DNA of 64,000 bases, taken from NCBI RefSeq assembly GCF_000720485.1, contig NZ_JOAX01000013.1, forward strand, positions 124,001-188,000. The letters run 5' to 3'. This DNA is from Streptomyces ochraceiscleroticus. Its GTDB lineage: Bacteria; Actinomycetota; Actinomycetes; Streptomycetales; Streptomycetaceae. Every line of letters begins with the position of its first letter. The stretch's first letter is position 1. The position numbers and the translations under genes were made by a program. Below are positions 24,628 through 33,204 of this stretch, one piece after another. Under the pieces are notes generated by a model. It saw nothing but the letters and a program-made list of their open reading frames with translations, had not been told where the DNA came from and ran no database searches.

Positions 24628-25575
24628 TCACCAGGCCAGCGACTTCAGATGGGCTTCGATGCGGTGCGGATCCCACGCACCATCGGCGACCAGCACCCGG
24701 TACCGGTACGCGAAGGACTCGCCCGGTTCCAGCGCGAACTCCTCGAAGAACGCCCAGGAGAACGCGACGGACGGGATCGGCTCGGAGCGTACGAACCAGT
24801 GCGAGGCGTGGACGGCGTCGGCGTTCTCCGGGGCGTGCGCGAAGGCAAGCGTGGCGTGCCCGTCCACGTCGTCGTGCTCGCCCACGACCGCGATCCACGG
24901 ATGCTCGGCGGCGGGCTTGCCCATCGTCTCCTCGTCGGTGCTCGGGCCGACCGGGGTCAGCACCTGCGCGCCTGTGAAGGCCCGGGGGCCGCGCCACTGC
25001 AGCCCGGTGTAGCCCGCCATCTCCCGGCCCGCGGTCGTCGGCGACCCGAAGCGCAGCGCCTCGTCACGGACGTTGGTCAGCTGGATCGACCAGTCCAGCG
25101 CGTACGCGCCGGCCTCCGCGTCCACCGAGTGCACCGCGACCGTGCGACGCTCGCGCGCCCACTCCTGGCCGCCGTTCTCGACCCAGGTGAGCGATTCGGT
25201 GAAGTCCAGCCGGTCCTCGGCGGCCTCGAAGGCGTCGAAGCCGTCGTGCCGCATGGAGCCGATCCGCTCGTGGAGCGGGAGGTAACCCTCGCCGTGTACA
25301 TAGGAGTTGCCGCCCCAGAAGTTCTGGCCCGACAGATGGCTCGCGGTCATCTGCAGACCCTTGTGCCAGCGGTGGTCGTTGGGCCGGTAGCCGCTGACGG
25401 TGTGCCCCGCGAGGGTGCGCAGCGGGTGCACGTACGGCTTGCGCGCCTCGAAGGCCACCGGGTCGGGCGCGTAGACGTAGGACAGCAGCTCGGTGCCCCC
25501 GGCGGCGACCCGTATGCGCTCGCCGTGGGTGTGGGTGACGGTGATCGGCGTCGGTGCGCTCATCGCAGCGGTCAC
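24628..25575 (-). CDS. PmoA-like (DUF6807) family protein
   Basis: This protein of about 315 residues has a soluble beta-rich fold seen in actinobacterial carbohydrate operons. Recognisable segments are PYVHPLRTLAGHTVSGYRPN, DHRWHKGLQMTASHL, FWGGNSY and LQWRGPRAFTGAQVL. The family name comes from methane monooxygenase, but these proteins are not oxygenase subunits. The usual partner is a Gfo/Idh/MocA oxidoreductase, as here. The GTG at 25575 overlaps the preceding stop (GTGA). An ATG at 25563 is an alternative, since the AAGGAG lies very close to the GTG. Function unknown; several conserved His and Trp residues suggest a sugar-active site. Confidence 0.78.
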   Translation of the reverse strand: MTAAMSAPTPITVTHTHGERIRVAAGGTELLSYVYAPDPVAFEARKPYVHPLRTLAGHTVSGYRPNDHRWHKGLQMTASHLSGQNFWGGNSYVHGEGYLPLHERIGSMRHDGFDAFEAAEDRLDFTESLTWVENGGQEWARERRTVAVHSVDAEAGAYALDWSIQLTNVRDEALRFGSPTTAGREMAGYTGLQWRGPRAFTGAQVLTPVGPSTDEETMGKPAAEHPWIAVVGEHDDVDGHATLAFAHAPENADAVHASHWFVRSEPIPSVAFSWAFFEEFALEPGESFAYRYRVLVADGAWDPHRIEAHLKSLAW

Positions 25576-26762
25576 TGCTCCTTCGGTGCCCAGTCGGGGT
25601 GGTTGCCGTGCATGGCGTGGTAGTAGGGGTCGTCCGGACCGATCTCGCCCGCGCCGACCGGCCGCCCGGTGAACGCCGACTTGTAGAGCGCGGCGAGGAA
25701 TTCCAGCGTGCGGCGCGCTTCCGTACCGCTGCCGGGCGGGCGGACGCCCTTCTCCATGGCGTCCAGGAAGCCGTCGAGCTGCGCGGCGTGCGAGCTGGGC
25801 ACGTCGGCGGCGGGGGTGCGCCAGTGGGCGGTGCGCCGCTCGTCGTCGCGGGCGTGCACGGCCGGGGTGTACGCCCAGTCGTCGTTGGAGTGCCCGTACA
25901 GATGCGTCAGTTCGACCGTGGCGTCCGCGCAGTCGATGCGGATGCGGCTCACCTCGTCGGGGCTGAGCACGCTGTTCACGACGGTGGCCATGGTGCCGTC
26001 GGCGAACTGGACGAGCGCGGTGGAGACGTCCTCGCTCTCCACGTCGTGCACCAGCCGGCCCGCCATCGCCCGTACCTCGGTCCAGTCGCCGAGCAGATGC
26101 AGCAGCAGATCCATCTGGTGGATGCCGTGGCCCATGGTCGGCCCGCCGCCCTCGGTGGCCCAGCGGCCGCGCCAGGGAACGGAGTAGTACGCGCGGTCCC
26201 GGTACCAGGTGGTCTGGCAGTGCGCGACCAGCGGCCGCCCCAGTTCCCCGGAGCGCAGCAGCTCGCGCGCGTGCACCGCGCCCGATCCGTACCGGTGCTG
26301 GAAGACGACGGAGGCGTACGGGCCGCCGGTGCCGCCCTCTTCGGTGCCCTCCGCCGCCGCGATCGCGTCGTACTCGGCGAGGGAGAGACACAGCGGCTTC
26401 TCGCACAGCACCCAGGCACCGGCCCGCAGCGCGGCCGTTGCCTGCACGGCGTGCAGGGCGGGCGGGGTGCCGAGGAGGACCAGGTCCGGGCGCTCGGCGG
26501 CGAGCATCTCGTCGAGATCGCCGTAGCCGTGCACGTCGTCGCCCGCCAGGTCGCGGAAGGCGGTGAGCCGTGCGGGATCGGTGTCGACGGCGGCCACCAG
26601 CCGGACGCGGCCGTGCAGTTCGCGCAGGGCCGGCAGGTGGCTGCCGGTGACGATGCCGCCGGTGCCGACGACTGCGGCGCGGACGGGGGAGGCGGGAGTA
26701 CTGGGGGAGATGGGCGTGGTGCGGGTGGTCGGTGGCTGGGCGGGCGGTTCGGCAACGGGCAT
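25572..26762 (-). CDS. Gfo/Idh/MocA-family oxidoreductase
   Basis: This 396-residue NAD(P)-dependent dehydrogenase has a 26-residue Pro/Thr-rich head, then the Rossmann motif VVGTGGIVTGSH. The EKPLCLSLAEYD motif contains the catalytic Lys of the EKP box. A C-terminal alpha/beta domain has GHGIHQMDLLLHLLG. These enzymes oxidise or reduce sugars and cyclitols. It is first in the operon, behind a LacI-type operator and a promoter at 26806-26835. GGGAG precedes the ATG. Substrate unknown. Confidence 0.9.
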   Translation of the reverse strand: MPVAEPPAQPPTTRTTPISPSTPASPVRAAVVGTGGIVTGSHLPALRELHGRVRLVAAVDTDPARLTAFRDLAGDDVHGYGDLDEMLAAERPDLVLLGTPPALHAVQATAALRAGAWVLCEKPLCLSLAEYDAIAAAEGTEEGGTGGPYASVVFQHRYGSGAVHARELLRSGELGRPLVAHCQTTWYRDRAYYSVPWRGRWATEGGGPTMGHGIHQMDLLLHLLGDWTEVRAMAGRLVHDVESEDVSTALVQFADGTMATVVNSVLSPDEVSRIRIDCADATVELTHLYGHSNDDWAYTPAVHARDDERRTAHWRTPAADVPSSHAAQLDGFLDAMEKGVRPPGSGTEARRTLEFLAALYKSAFTGRPVGAGEIGPDDPYYHAMHGNHPDWAPKEQ

Positions 26763-26784
26763 GCCGGGACAGCTCCCTCGGATA

Positions 26785-26835
26785 GAAAGCGCTTACCGGC
26801 TGGCGACACTAGGCCCGCGCCGCACGTTGAGACAA
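26785..26835 (-). promoter_or_regulatory. Operon promoter with LacI-family operator
   Basis: Reading left, TTGTCT (26835-26830) and TAGTGT (26811-26806) are 18 bases apart. Just downstream, GTAAGCGCTTTC (26796-26785) is a near-perfect 12-bp palindrome of the type bound by LacI-family sugar repressors, with one mismatched pair around AAGCGCTT. The site is where a repressor would block the start of transcription. No LacI gene is in the window. Confidence 0.6.
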
Positions 26836-26892
26836 GACCCCTGCAGCAAGGGAAGTTCGGCAGGACGAACGATGGCCGAGCCCTGGAACGGC

Positions 26893-28521
26893 CTATGTGC
26901 GGCCCTTCTCGCCATTGCGGCCCCGCTCGGCGAGCGCGCCCTGCGCGGCGGCGAGGAAGCGGGCGGGGCCGCCCGCGCGAAGGGCGGCGCGTGCCGCGTT
27001 CGCGCCGGGCGCGCCGTGCACCCCGCCGCCGGGGTGGGCGGATGCCGAGGCGAGGTAGAGGCCGGGCACCGGGGTCTCCGGGCGGCCCGTGCCGGGCAGC
27101 GGCCGGAAGACGAGCTGCTGGTGCATGCCGGCGGTACCGCCGTTGAGCGCGCCGCCGTGCAGATTGCCGTTCATGGCCTGCAGGGTGGGCGGCGCGAGGA
27201 TGCGCCGGGCCCGGACGCGGCCGCGGAAGCCGGGCGCGAACCGCTCCACCTGCTCCTCGATGCGGTCGGCCATCGCCTCCTGCTCGTCCGGCTTCCAACG
27301 CCCCGTCAGCTCGTCGGGCCCCGCGTCCCCCCGCACAGTCTGCGGCACATGGGTGTACGCCCACGCCGACTCCGTGCCGGCCGGCGAGCGGGTGGCGTCC
27401 GCCGTCGTCATCTGGCCGAACAGCGCGAAGGGCCGGTCGGGCACCAGGCCCCTCGCGATCTGTGCGGCGAAACGGGTCAACTCATCGACCCCGTCGGCGA
27501 GATGGACGGTGCCGGCCCGGGCGGCCTCCGGCGCGGTCCACGGCACCGGGCCGTCCAGCGCCCAGTCGACCTTGAACGTCGCGAAGTCCCACTGGAACCG
27601 GCGCAGATCGTCGAAGATCCGCGCCGGCAGCTGCCCGGCGCCGACCAGCTCCCGGTACAGCTCCGGCGCCGGCACGTCCGCCAGTACCGCCCGATCCGCC
27701 GGAACCGTTTCGCCGCCTGCCGTGCGCACCCCCGCGGCGCGGCCGTGCCGCACGACGACCTCGGTCACCCGTTCCCCGCAGCGCACGGCGACGCCGCGCT
27801 CCGTCAGCCGGGTGACCAGCGCGGCGGTCAGCGCGCCCGAGCCGCCGACCGGCACCGGGAAGCCGATCGCCTGCCCGAGCATGGCCAGCAGCCAGCCGTA
27901 CCCGCCGCTGCCCGCCGCCTCCGGCGCCAGGTCCGCGTGGAGCGCGTTGCCCGCCAGCAGCAGCCGCCCGCCGTCGCCCGCGAACTCCTCCTCACCCAGC
28001 CGGCGTACCGGCAGCACCAGGCTGCGGGCCAGCCGCAGCCCGCCGGCGCCGCGCAGCCGGACCGCCAGCCGGGCCGTGGCGCGTACCGGCGGGAACGGTG
28101 TGAACAGCGCCCGCATGATGTCCTCGCCGAGCCGGTCCCAGATGCGGCACAGGTGTTCCCACGCCTCGCCGTCCCCCGCCCCGAAGCCCGCCAGTCCGGC
28201 CGCGGTCGCCGCCCGGTCGCGGGCCAGTACCGCGCATCTGCCGTCGGTCAGCGGGTGCGCGAGGACGTGCGGCGCGTGGCTCCAGCGCAGGCCGTACCGG
28301 TGCAGCTCCAGCCCGCGCACGACCGGCGAGGCGGCCGCGAGCGGGTAGAACGCGCTGAAGACGTCGCTGATGTACTCCGGATGGACGCCCCGGTCGCTGC
28401 GGACGGCGCCGCCGGGCTCGGGCTGTGCTTCCAGTACCGTGACGCTCCAGCCCGCGTCGGCGAGGAGGTTGGCGGCCACCAGGCCGTTGGGCCCCGCGCC
28501 GATCACCACCGCGTCGGGCAT
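26893..28521 (-). CDS. Phytoene desaturase-like FAD-dependent oxidoreductase
   Basis: This 542-residue flavoprotein has the FAD dinucleotide-binding motif VVIGAGPNGLVAANLLADAG at its N-terminus. At the C-terminus it has LYLASASAHPGGGVHGAPGANAARA, characteristic of the CrtI/CrtN-type and pyridine nucleotide-disulphide oxidoreductase-like (PNDRD) families. A lysine-rich NGEKGRT tail ends it. The start ATG lies 2 bases after the SRPBCC stop, implying coupling. No phytoene synthase or other carotenoid gene is in the window, so desaturation or isomerisation of another lipid is equally possible. Confidence 0.85.
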   Translation of the reverse strand: MPDAVVIGAGPNGLVAANLLADAGWSVTVLEAQPEPGGAVRSDRGVHPEYISDVFSAFYPLAAASPVVRGLELHRYGLRWSHAPHVLAHPLTDGRCAVLARDRAATAAGLAGFGAGDGEAWEHLCRIWDRLGEDIMRALFTPFPPVRATARLAVRLRGAGGLRLARSLVLPVRRLGEEEFAGDGGRLLLAGNALHADLAPEAAGSGGYGWLLAMLGQAIGFPVPVGGSGALTAALVTRLTERGVAVRCGERVTEVVVRHGRAAGVRTAGGETVPADRAVLADVPAPELYRELVGAGQLPARIFDDLRRFQWDFATFKVDWALDGPVPWTAPEAARAGTVHLADGVDELTRFAAQIARGLVPDRPFALFGQMTTADATRSPAGTESAWAYTHVPQTVRGDAGPDELTGRWKPDEQEAMADRIEEQVERFAPGFRGRVRARRILAPPTLQAMNGNLHGGALNGGTAGMHQQLVFRPLPGTGRPETPVPGLYLASASAHPGGGVHGAPGANAARAALRAGGPARFLAAAQGALAERGRNGEKGRT

Positions 28522-28522
28522 G

Positions 28523-29002
28523 TCACCGCCCCGCCGCGCGCCCGGCCCCGGCCTTCGCTTCCGCCTCCCGGGGCAGCTCCTCGACCACCTTCGCGAGGCG
28601 CTTGAGCATGTTGCGGTGGCGCAGTTGCAGCAGGGCGTCCAAGGCGAAGTTGTGAAACAGCCCGCCGTAGCCGCGCAGCGGGTGCTCGTCCAGGATGACC
28701 AGGGTCTCCTCGCCCCAGGGCCGGATGTCCAGCGCGATCCGGGCCGAGCCGAGCGGCTCGCAGTACGCCTCCAGCTCCAGCCACCGCGGCGGCTCGTGTC
28801 GCCGGACGACGGTATGGCCCGCCAGCTCCCGGCGGCCCAGCCGCAGCTTGTAGCAGATGGAGGAGCCGACGTCCGGCCAGTCGCCGTCCTGCGGGTCGGA
28901 GTGCGACGGGCCGACCACCCAGTCGCCGTACTGGGTGCAGTCCTCGAGCACCGCCCATACGGCGGCCGGCTTCCGGGCGATGAGCTGGTGCCGTACGGCC
29001 AT
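28523..29002 (-). CDS. SRPBCC (polyketide cyclase/START-like) family protein
   Basis: This 159-residue protein of the Bet v 1-like lipid-binding fold carries MAVRHQLIARKPAAVWAVL at the N-terminus, WLELEAYCEPLGSARIALDI in the sheet and a long C-terminal helix. Such proteins bind hydrophobic ligands or act as cyclases and aromatases. The ATG after GGAG is preferred; an upstream in-frame ATG at 29104 would run into the divergent promoter. It is the first gene of a two-gene unit with the FAD oxidoreductase, suggesting a shared lipophilic substrate. Confidence 0.8.
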   Translation of the reverse strand: MAVRHQLIARKPAAVWAVLEDCTQYGDWVVGPSHSDPQDGDWPDVGSSICYKLRLGRRELAGHTVVRRHEPPRWLELEAYCEPLGSARIALDIRPWGEETLVILDEHPLRGYGGLFHNFALDALLQLRHRNMLKRLAKVVEELPREAEAKAGAGRAAGR

Positions 29003-29148
29003 GTGTGCTCCATCCGGGTCGGCCGGCGAGGCCGGCGGGTCATGCCGATGGATGATCCTATATGTGTGCATTATGCCTGTCCGGGTACTCCATGGCCTCG
29101 ACAAGCACCGCGGCCCGGTCCGCGGCCGTACGTACGGAGGAGGCGGCC

Positions 29149-30201
29149 ATGGTGCCCCAGGCTGAGGGCGGCGTCGTAGTGATCACCGGCGCGTCCAGCG
29201 GCGTTGGACGGGCGTGCGCCGAGGCGTTCGCGGCCCGCGGCTGGCACGTCGTGCTGGCCGCGCGGCGCGCCGAGGAGCTGAACGAGGTCGCCCGCCGCTG
29301 CCGCCGGCGCGGCGCCGGGCGCGCGCTCCCCGTCCCCACCGAGGTGACCGACGCCGCCGCGGTGGACCGGCTCGCCCAGGAGGCCGTCGATGCCTTCGGC
29401 CGGATCGACGTCTGGATCAACAACGCCGCCGTCGCCGCCTTCGGCGCGCTCGACGAGATCCCGGCCGACGTCTGCCGCAAGGTGATCGACACCGACGTCA
29501 TGGGCTATGTGTACGGAGCCCGCGCCGCGCTCACCGCGATGCGCCGCCAGGGCAGCGGCACCCTGATCAACGTCTCCTCGGTCGTCGGCGTCGCGCCGGT
29601 CCCGTACAACGCGCCCTACGCGCTGGCCAAGGCCGCCGTCCGCTCACTGGGCACCAGCCTGCGCCAGGAGCTGTGGCTGGAGGGCCACCGTGACGTGCAC
29701 GTCTGCACGATGCTGCCCGCCACGATGGACACCCCGTTCTTCGAGAGCGCCGCCAACTACTCGGGCCGCAAGGTCATCCCGATGGCCCCCGTCTACACCC
29801 CCGAACGGGCGGCCCGGAAGGCGCTCCGCCTGGTGCGCTCGCCGCGCCGCGAGGCGTACGTCGGCCCCGCCGCCGCGTTCCTGGCCCTCCAGACGAAGCT
29901 CACGCCGCGCCTGATGGAGAAGGGCCTGGCGTACCAGATGAACCGCGCCCACCTCTCCCGCACCGAGTCGGCCCCGGACACCGTGGGAAGCGTGCCGCAC
30001 CCGCTGCCGGGCGGCGCCGTCCGCGGCGGCTGGGCCGGCGGGCGCCGCACGGCGGGCCGCCGCCTGGCCACGGCGGCGGTGCTGACGGGCGCCGCGTATG
30101 CGGCCTTCCGGGTGGCAGGCGGCCGCGCACCTCTCAGCGCCGCGACTCAGGGATCGCGTCGCCACAGGGTGCGTCGCTGCGGCCGTAATGGTGCGTGGTG
30201 A
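29149..30201 (+). CDS. SDR-family oxidoreductase with C-terminal extension
   Basis: This 350-residue protein has a classical SDR domain (residues 1-250) with VVITGASSGVGRACA, NNAAVAAFG and a Tyr-Lys active site (NAPYALAKAAVRSLG). An extension of about 100 residues contains a basic, Pro/Gly-rich part and a hydrophobic stretch (LATAAVLTGAAYAAFRVAGG) that may anchor it to the membrane. GGAGGAGG precedes the ATG. It is divergent from the SRPBCC/desaturase pair. Its last 68 bases overlap the 3' end of the facing permease gene, so transcripts would be antisense to each other there. Confidence 0.84.
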   Translation: MVPQAEGGVVVITGASSGVGRACAEAFAARGWHVVLAARRAEELNEVARRCRRRGAGRALPVPTEVTDAAAVDRLAQEAVDAFGRIDVWINNAAVAAFGALDEIPADVCRKVIDTDVMGYVYGARAALTAMRRQGSGTLINVSSVVGVAPVPYNAPYALAKAAVRSLGTSLRQELWLEGHRDVHVCTMLPATMDTPFFESAANYSGRKVIPMAPVYTPERAARKALRLVRSPRREAYVGPAAAFLALQTKLTPRLMEKGLAYQMNRAHLSRTESAPDTVGSVPHPLPGGAVRGGWAGGRRTAGRRLATAAVLTGAAYAAFRVAGGRAPLSAATQGSRRHRVRRCGRNGAW

Positions 30202-31624
30202 ACATGTAGATCACGCCCACCAGGACGACGACGCCACCGCACAGCAGCACGATGTAGTTGTCGTACCAGGCGGCCTCGGGCGTGCGGGCCCAGCAGATGT
30301 TGATGATGGCGAAGATGCCGTACGCCAGCGCCCCGGCGTTCACCAGCAGCCCCCAGCGGCCCAGCCGGTACTCGCCGCTCGGCTTCCAGCCCTTCAGCCG
30401 GGCGCGCAGTGCGGCCAGTACGACCATCTGGAACGAGGCGTAGATGCCCAGGATCGCGAACGACACGATCTTGGTGAGCGCGTCCTCCGAGACCAGGGAG
30501 CCGAAGGCGATGATCGCCGGGATGACGGCCGACACGAAGAGGGCCCAGCCCGGCACCGCCCTGGCGTGCGCGAACTTCCGCAGCAGCCGGTGGCCGACGA
30601 TCATCTGGTCGCGCGCGTACGAGTAGATCAGCCGGCCGGCCGCCGCCTGGAGGCTGATCGTGCACGACAGGAACGAGATGAGGACCACGGCCATCACGAG
30701 CCGGGCCCCGACCTCGCCCAGCGCGTCGTACAGCAGGTGCACCACGGGGTCGGTGTCCTTGCCGGAGACCACCGCGCGGTAGTCGGTGACGGAGAGCAGG
30801 AGGGACAGACAGGTGAAGGTGGCCGCCGCGCCGCCCACGTAGATCGTGCGGCGCATCGCCTTCGGAATCACCCGGCCAGGGTGCTCGACCTCCTCGGCGG
30901 TGTCCCCGCACGCCTCGAAGCCGTAGTACTGGTAGAAGCCGATGATCGCGGCCGCCAGGAAGACCGGCAGATAGCTGCCGTCGCCCTCGGTGCCGTACGT
31001 GTCGAAGATGACGCCGAGGTTGTGCGCGCGGTGGGTGGCCAGCAGGTAAATGCCGACGATCAGCGCGCCGATCAACTCGGCGCCGAACCCGATCACGGCC
31101 GCCGCCGAAAGCCACTTCGTACCGGCGTAGTTGATCAGTACGGCGACGATGATGAGCACGACCGTGCACAGAACGGTGGTGTGGACCGTGGGTGTGAAGC
31201 CGATCAGCAGCGCGATGTACGGGCCCGCGCCGTACGCCACCGACGTGATCGTGACCAGCAGCGCCCACATGTAGATCCAGCCGGTCATCCACGCCCAGCG
31301 CTTGCCCCACAGGTGCCGGGCCCACGGATAGACCCCGCCCGCGATGGGGAACTGCGCGACCACCTCACCGAAGACCAGCGCGACCAGGAACTGACCGCAT
31401 CCGGCCAGCACGAATGCCCACACCATCGGCGGGCCGCCCTCGCCGAGCGCCGTGGCGAAGAGGGTGTAGGTGCTGACGACGGGGGAGAGGTAGGTGAAGC
31501 CCAGCGCGAAGTTCGCCCACGGGCCCATGTCCTTGCGGAACTCCGAGCCGGGGACGGACCCGTCGCCGCTCTCGCTCCCGCCGCCGGCCGCGCCGTCGGC
31601 CGGGGTGTTGGCCGTCGTCATCAC
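30134..31624 (-). CDS. APC-family amino acid/amine permease in betaine operon
   Basis: This 496-residue, 12-helix transporter is of the amino acid-polyamine-organocation superfamily (FALGFTYLSPVVSTYTLFA, GGVYPWARHLWGKRWAWMTG, EACGDTAEEVEHPGRVIPKA). It follows the choline oxidase-type gene with a GTGA overlap (GTG at 31624; an ATG at 31621 is the alternative). In this context it may import choline, ethanolamine or an amino acid. BetT-type choline carriers belong to a different family (BCCT), so choline import is only inferred. Confidence 0.85.
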   Translation of the reverse strand: MMTTANTPADGAAGGGSESGDGSVPGSEFRKDMGPWANFALGFTYLSPVVSTYTLFATALGEGGPPMVWAFVLAGCGQFLVALVFGEVVAQFPIAGGVYPWARHLWGKRWAWMTGWIYMWALLVTITSVAYGAGPYIALLIGFTPTVHTTVLCTVVLIIVAVLINYAGTKWLSAAAVIGFGAELIGALIVGIYLLATHRAHNLGVIFDTYGTEGDGSYLPVFLAAAIIGFYQYYGFEACGDTAEEVEHPGRVIPKAMRRTIYVGGAAATFTCLSLLLSVTDYRAVVSGKDTDPVVHLLYDALGEVGARLVMAVVLISFLSCTISLQAAAGRLIYSYARDQMIVGHRLLRKFAHARAVPGWALFVSAVIPAIIAFGSLVSEDALTKIVSFAILGIYASFQMVVLAALRARLKGWKPSGEYRLGRWGLLVNAGALAYGIFAIINICWARTPEAAWYDNYIVLLCGGVVVLVGVIYMFTTHHYGRSDAPCGDAIPESRR

Positions 31625-33165
31625 CGACCGCCTCCGTTCGCGCCCCGCAGCAGGTCCGCCGCCCGTTCGGCCGCCAGCAGCACCGTCACCATCGGGTTGA
31701 TCGTCGGCATCGTCGGGAAGAGGGAGGCGTCCACGACCCGGATGCCGTCCAGGCCGCGCACCCGCAACTGCGGATCGAGCACGGCCATGGGGTCGTCGTC
31801 ACCGCCCATCTTGCAGGTGCCCGCCGGGTGGTACACGGTGTGCGCGACCCGCCGCCCGTACTCGGACAGCGCCGCGTCCGAGGTGACATCGGGGCCCGGC
31901 GCCACCTCCCGCTTCAGCCAGTCCCGCAGCGGTGGCGTCGCCGCCACCTCGCGCGCGACCTTCAGCCCGTCCACGATCGTCTTCTCGTCGTGCCCGTCCG
32001 GATCGGTGAAGTACTGGAAATCCAGCGCCGGTTTCTCCGCCGGATCCGCGCTGCGCAGCCACATCCGGCCCACGGAGCGGGCCCGCGGCACGTTCGGCGT
32101 CATGCACACGCCGTGCTCCACCGCCGGATAGCCCAGCCGCTCCGTGTTGACGCTGAACGGCACTTGGTAGAAGTGGAACATCAGGTCAGGCCGTGGTCCG
32201 CCGTCCGGATCGCGGCGCAGGAACAGCCCGGCGTCGGAGTCCATCGCCGAGTTGGGCGGCAGCGGCCCGTCCGTCTCCCAGATGATCACCGACTCCGGGT
32301 GGTCGAGCAGATTCTCACCCACCCCCGGCAGGTCCGCCCGTACCTTGATGCCCAGCTCGCGCAGCTGGTCCGCCGGGCCGATGCCGGAGAGCATCAGCAG
32401 CCGCGGCGTGTCGATGGCGCCCGCGCACAGCAGCAGCTCCCGCTCCGCCCGCAGCGTCGTCTCCGTCCCGTCCGCGGACCGTACGCGTACGCAGGTCATC
32501 CGGCCGTCCCCGTCCGGCACCACCTCATGCGCCCAGGTCTCCAGCTTCAGCGTCAGATTCGGCCGGTCCAGGACCGGATGCAGATACGCCACCGACGCCG
32601 ACGACCGCTTGTTGCCCTCCGCCTCGTACGCCAGTGAGAAGAACCCCACCCCGTCCGCGAACGGCCGGGCGTTGAAGTCCTCGACCACCGGCACGCCCAG
32701 CGCGGACGCCGCGGCCGTCACGAAGTCCTTCGCGATCGGATTGCGGTCCTGCTCCGCCACCGGCACGATGCGGTTCTGCAGCCGGTCGCGGTACGGCAGC
32801 ACCGTCGCGGCGTCCCAGCCGGCAGCGCCCAGCGCCGCCCACTCGTCCATGTCCTCCGGCAGCGGCAGAAAGCTGATCAGGGTGTTGTGCGAGGAGCAGC
32901 CGCCGAGCACGCGCGCCCTCGAGTGCAGAATGTGCGAGTTCCCGCGCGGCTGCTCCACGGTCGTATAGCCGTAGTCGTACTCCGAATCCAGCAGATTGAT
33001 CCAGTTCCGCAGCCGCAGGATCTTCTCGTCGCCCACGTCACTGGGCCCGCCCTCGACCACACACACCCGGCAGTCGGGATCCTCGGTCAGCCGCGCGGCC
33101 AGCACACAACCCGCCGTCCCACCGCCCACAATGACGTAGTTGTACGCCGTCTCGTCGTCTCCCAT
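31621..33165 (-). CDS. betA: GMC oxidoreductase, choline dehydrogenase-like
   Basis: This 514-residue flavoprotein has the FAD motif YVIVGGGTAGCVLAARL near the N-terminus and GMC signature 2 in CAGAIDTPRLLMLSGIGP. The C-terminal catalytic His lies in VYHPAGTCKMGGDDD, with VVDASLFPTMPTINPMVTV after it. It would oxidise choline to betaine aldehyde. The ATG after GAGGAG is chosen; the frame extends 30 bases further upstream. It sits directly after a betaine-aldehyde dehydrogenase-like gene, which supports the choline assignment; other alcohols remain possible. Confidence 0.87.
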   Translation of the reverse strand: MGDDETAYNYVIVGGGTAGCVLAARLTEDPDCRVCVVEGGPSDVGDEKILRLRNWINLLDSEYDYGYTTVEQPRGNSHILHSRARVLGGCSSHNTLISFLPLPEDMDEWAALGAAGWDAATVLPYRDRLQNRIVPVAEQDRNPIAKDFVTAAASALGVPVVEDFNARPFADGVGFFSLAYEAEGNKRSSASVAYLHPVLDRPNLTLKLETWAHEVVPDGDGRMTCVRVRSADGTETTLRAERELLLCAGAIDTPRLLMLSGIGPADQLRELGIKVRADLPGVGENLLDHPESVIIWETDGPLPPNSAMDSDAGLFLRRDPDGGPRPDLMFHFYQVPFSVNTERLGYPAVEHGVCMTPNVPRARSVGRMWLRSADPAEKPALDFQYFTDPDGHDEKTIVDGLKVAREVAATPPLRDWLKREVAPGPDVTSDAALSEYGRRVAHTVYHPAGTCKMGGDDDPMAVLDPQLRVRGLDGIRVVDASLFPTMPTINPMVTVLLAAERAADLLRGANGGGR

Positions 33166-33204
33166 GCCCCGCTCCTCGTTCCCTCCGGTCGCCACGCCCG
33201 CGCC

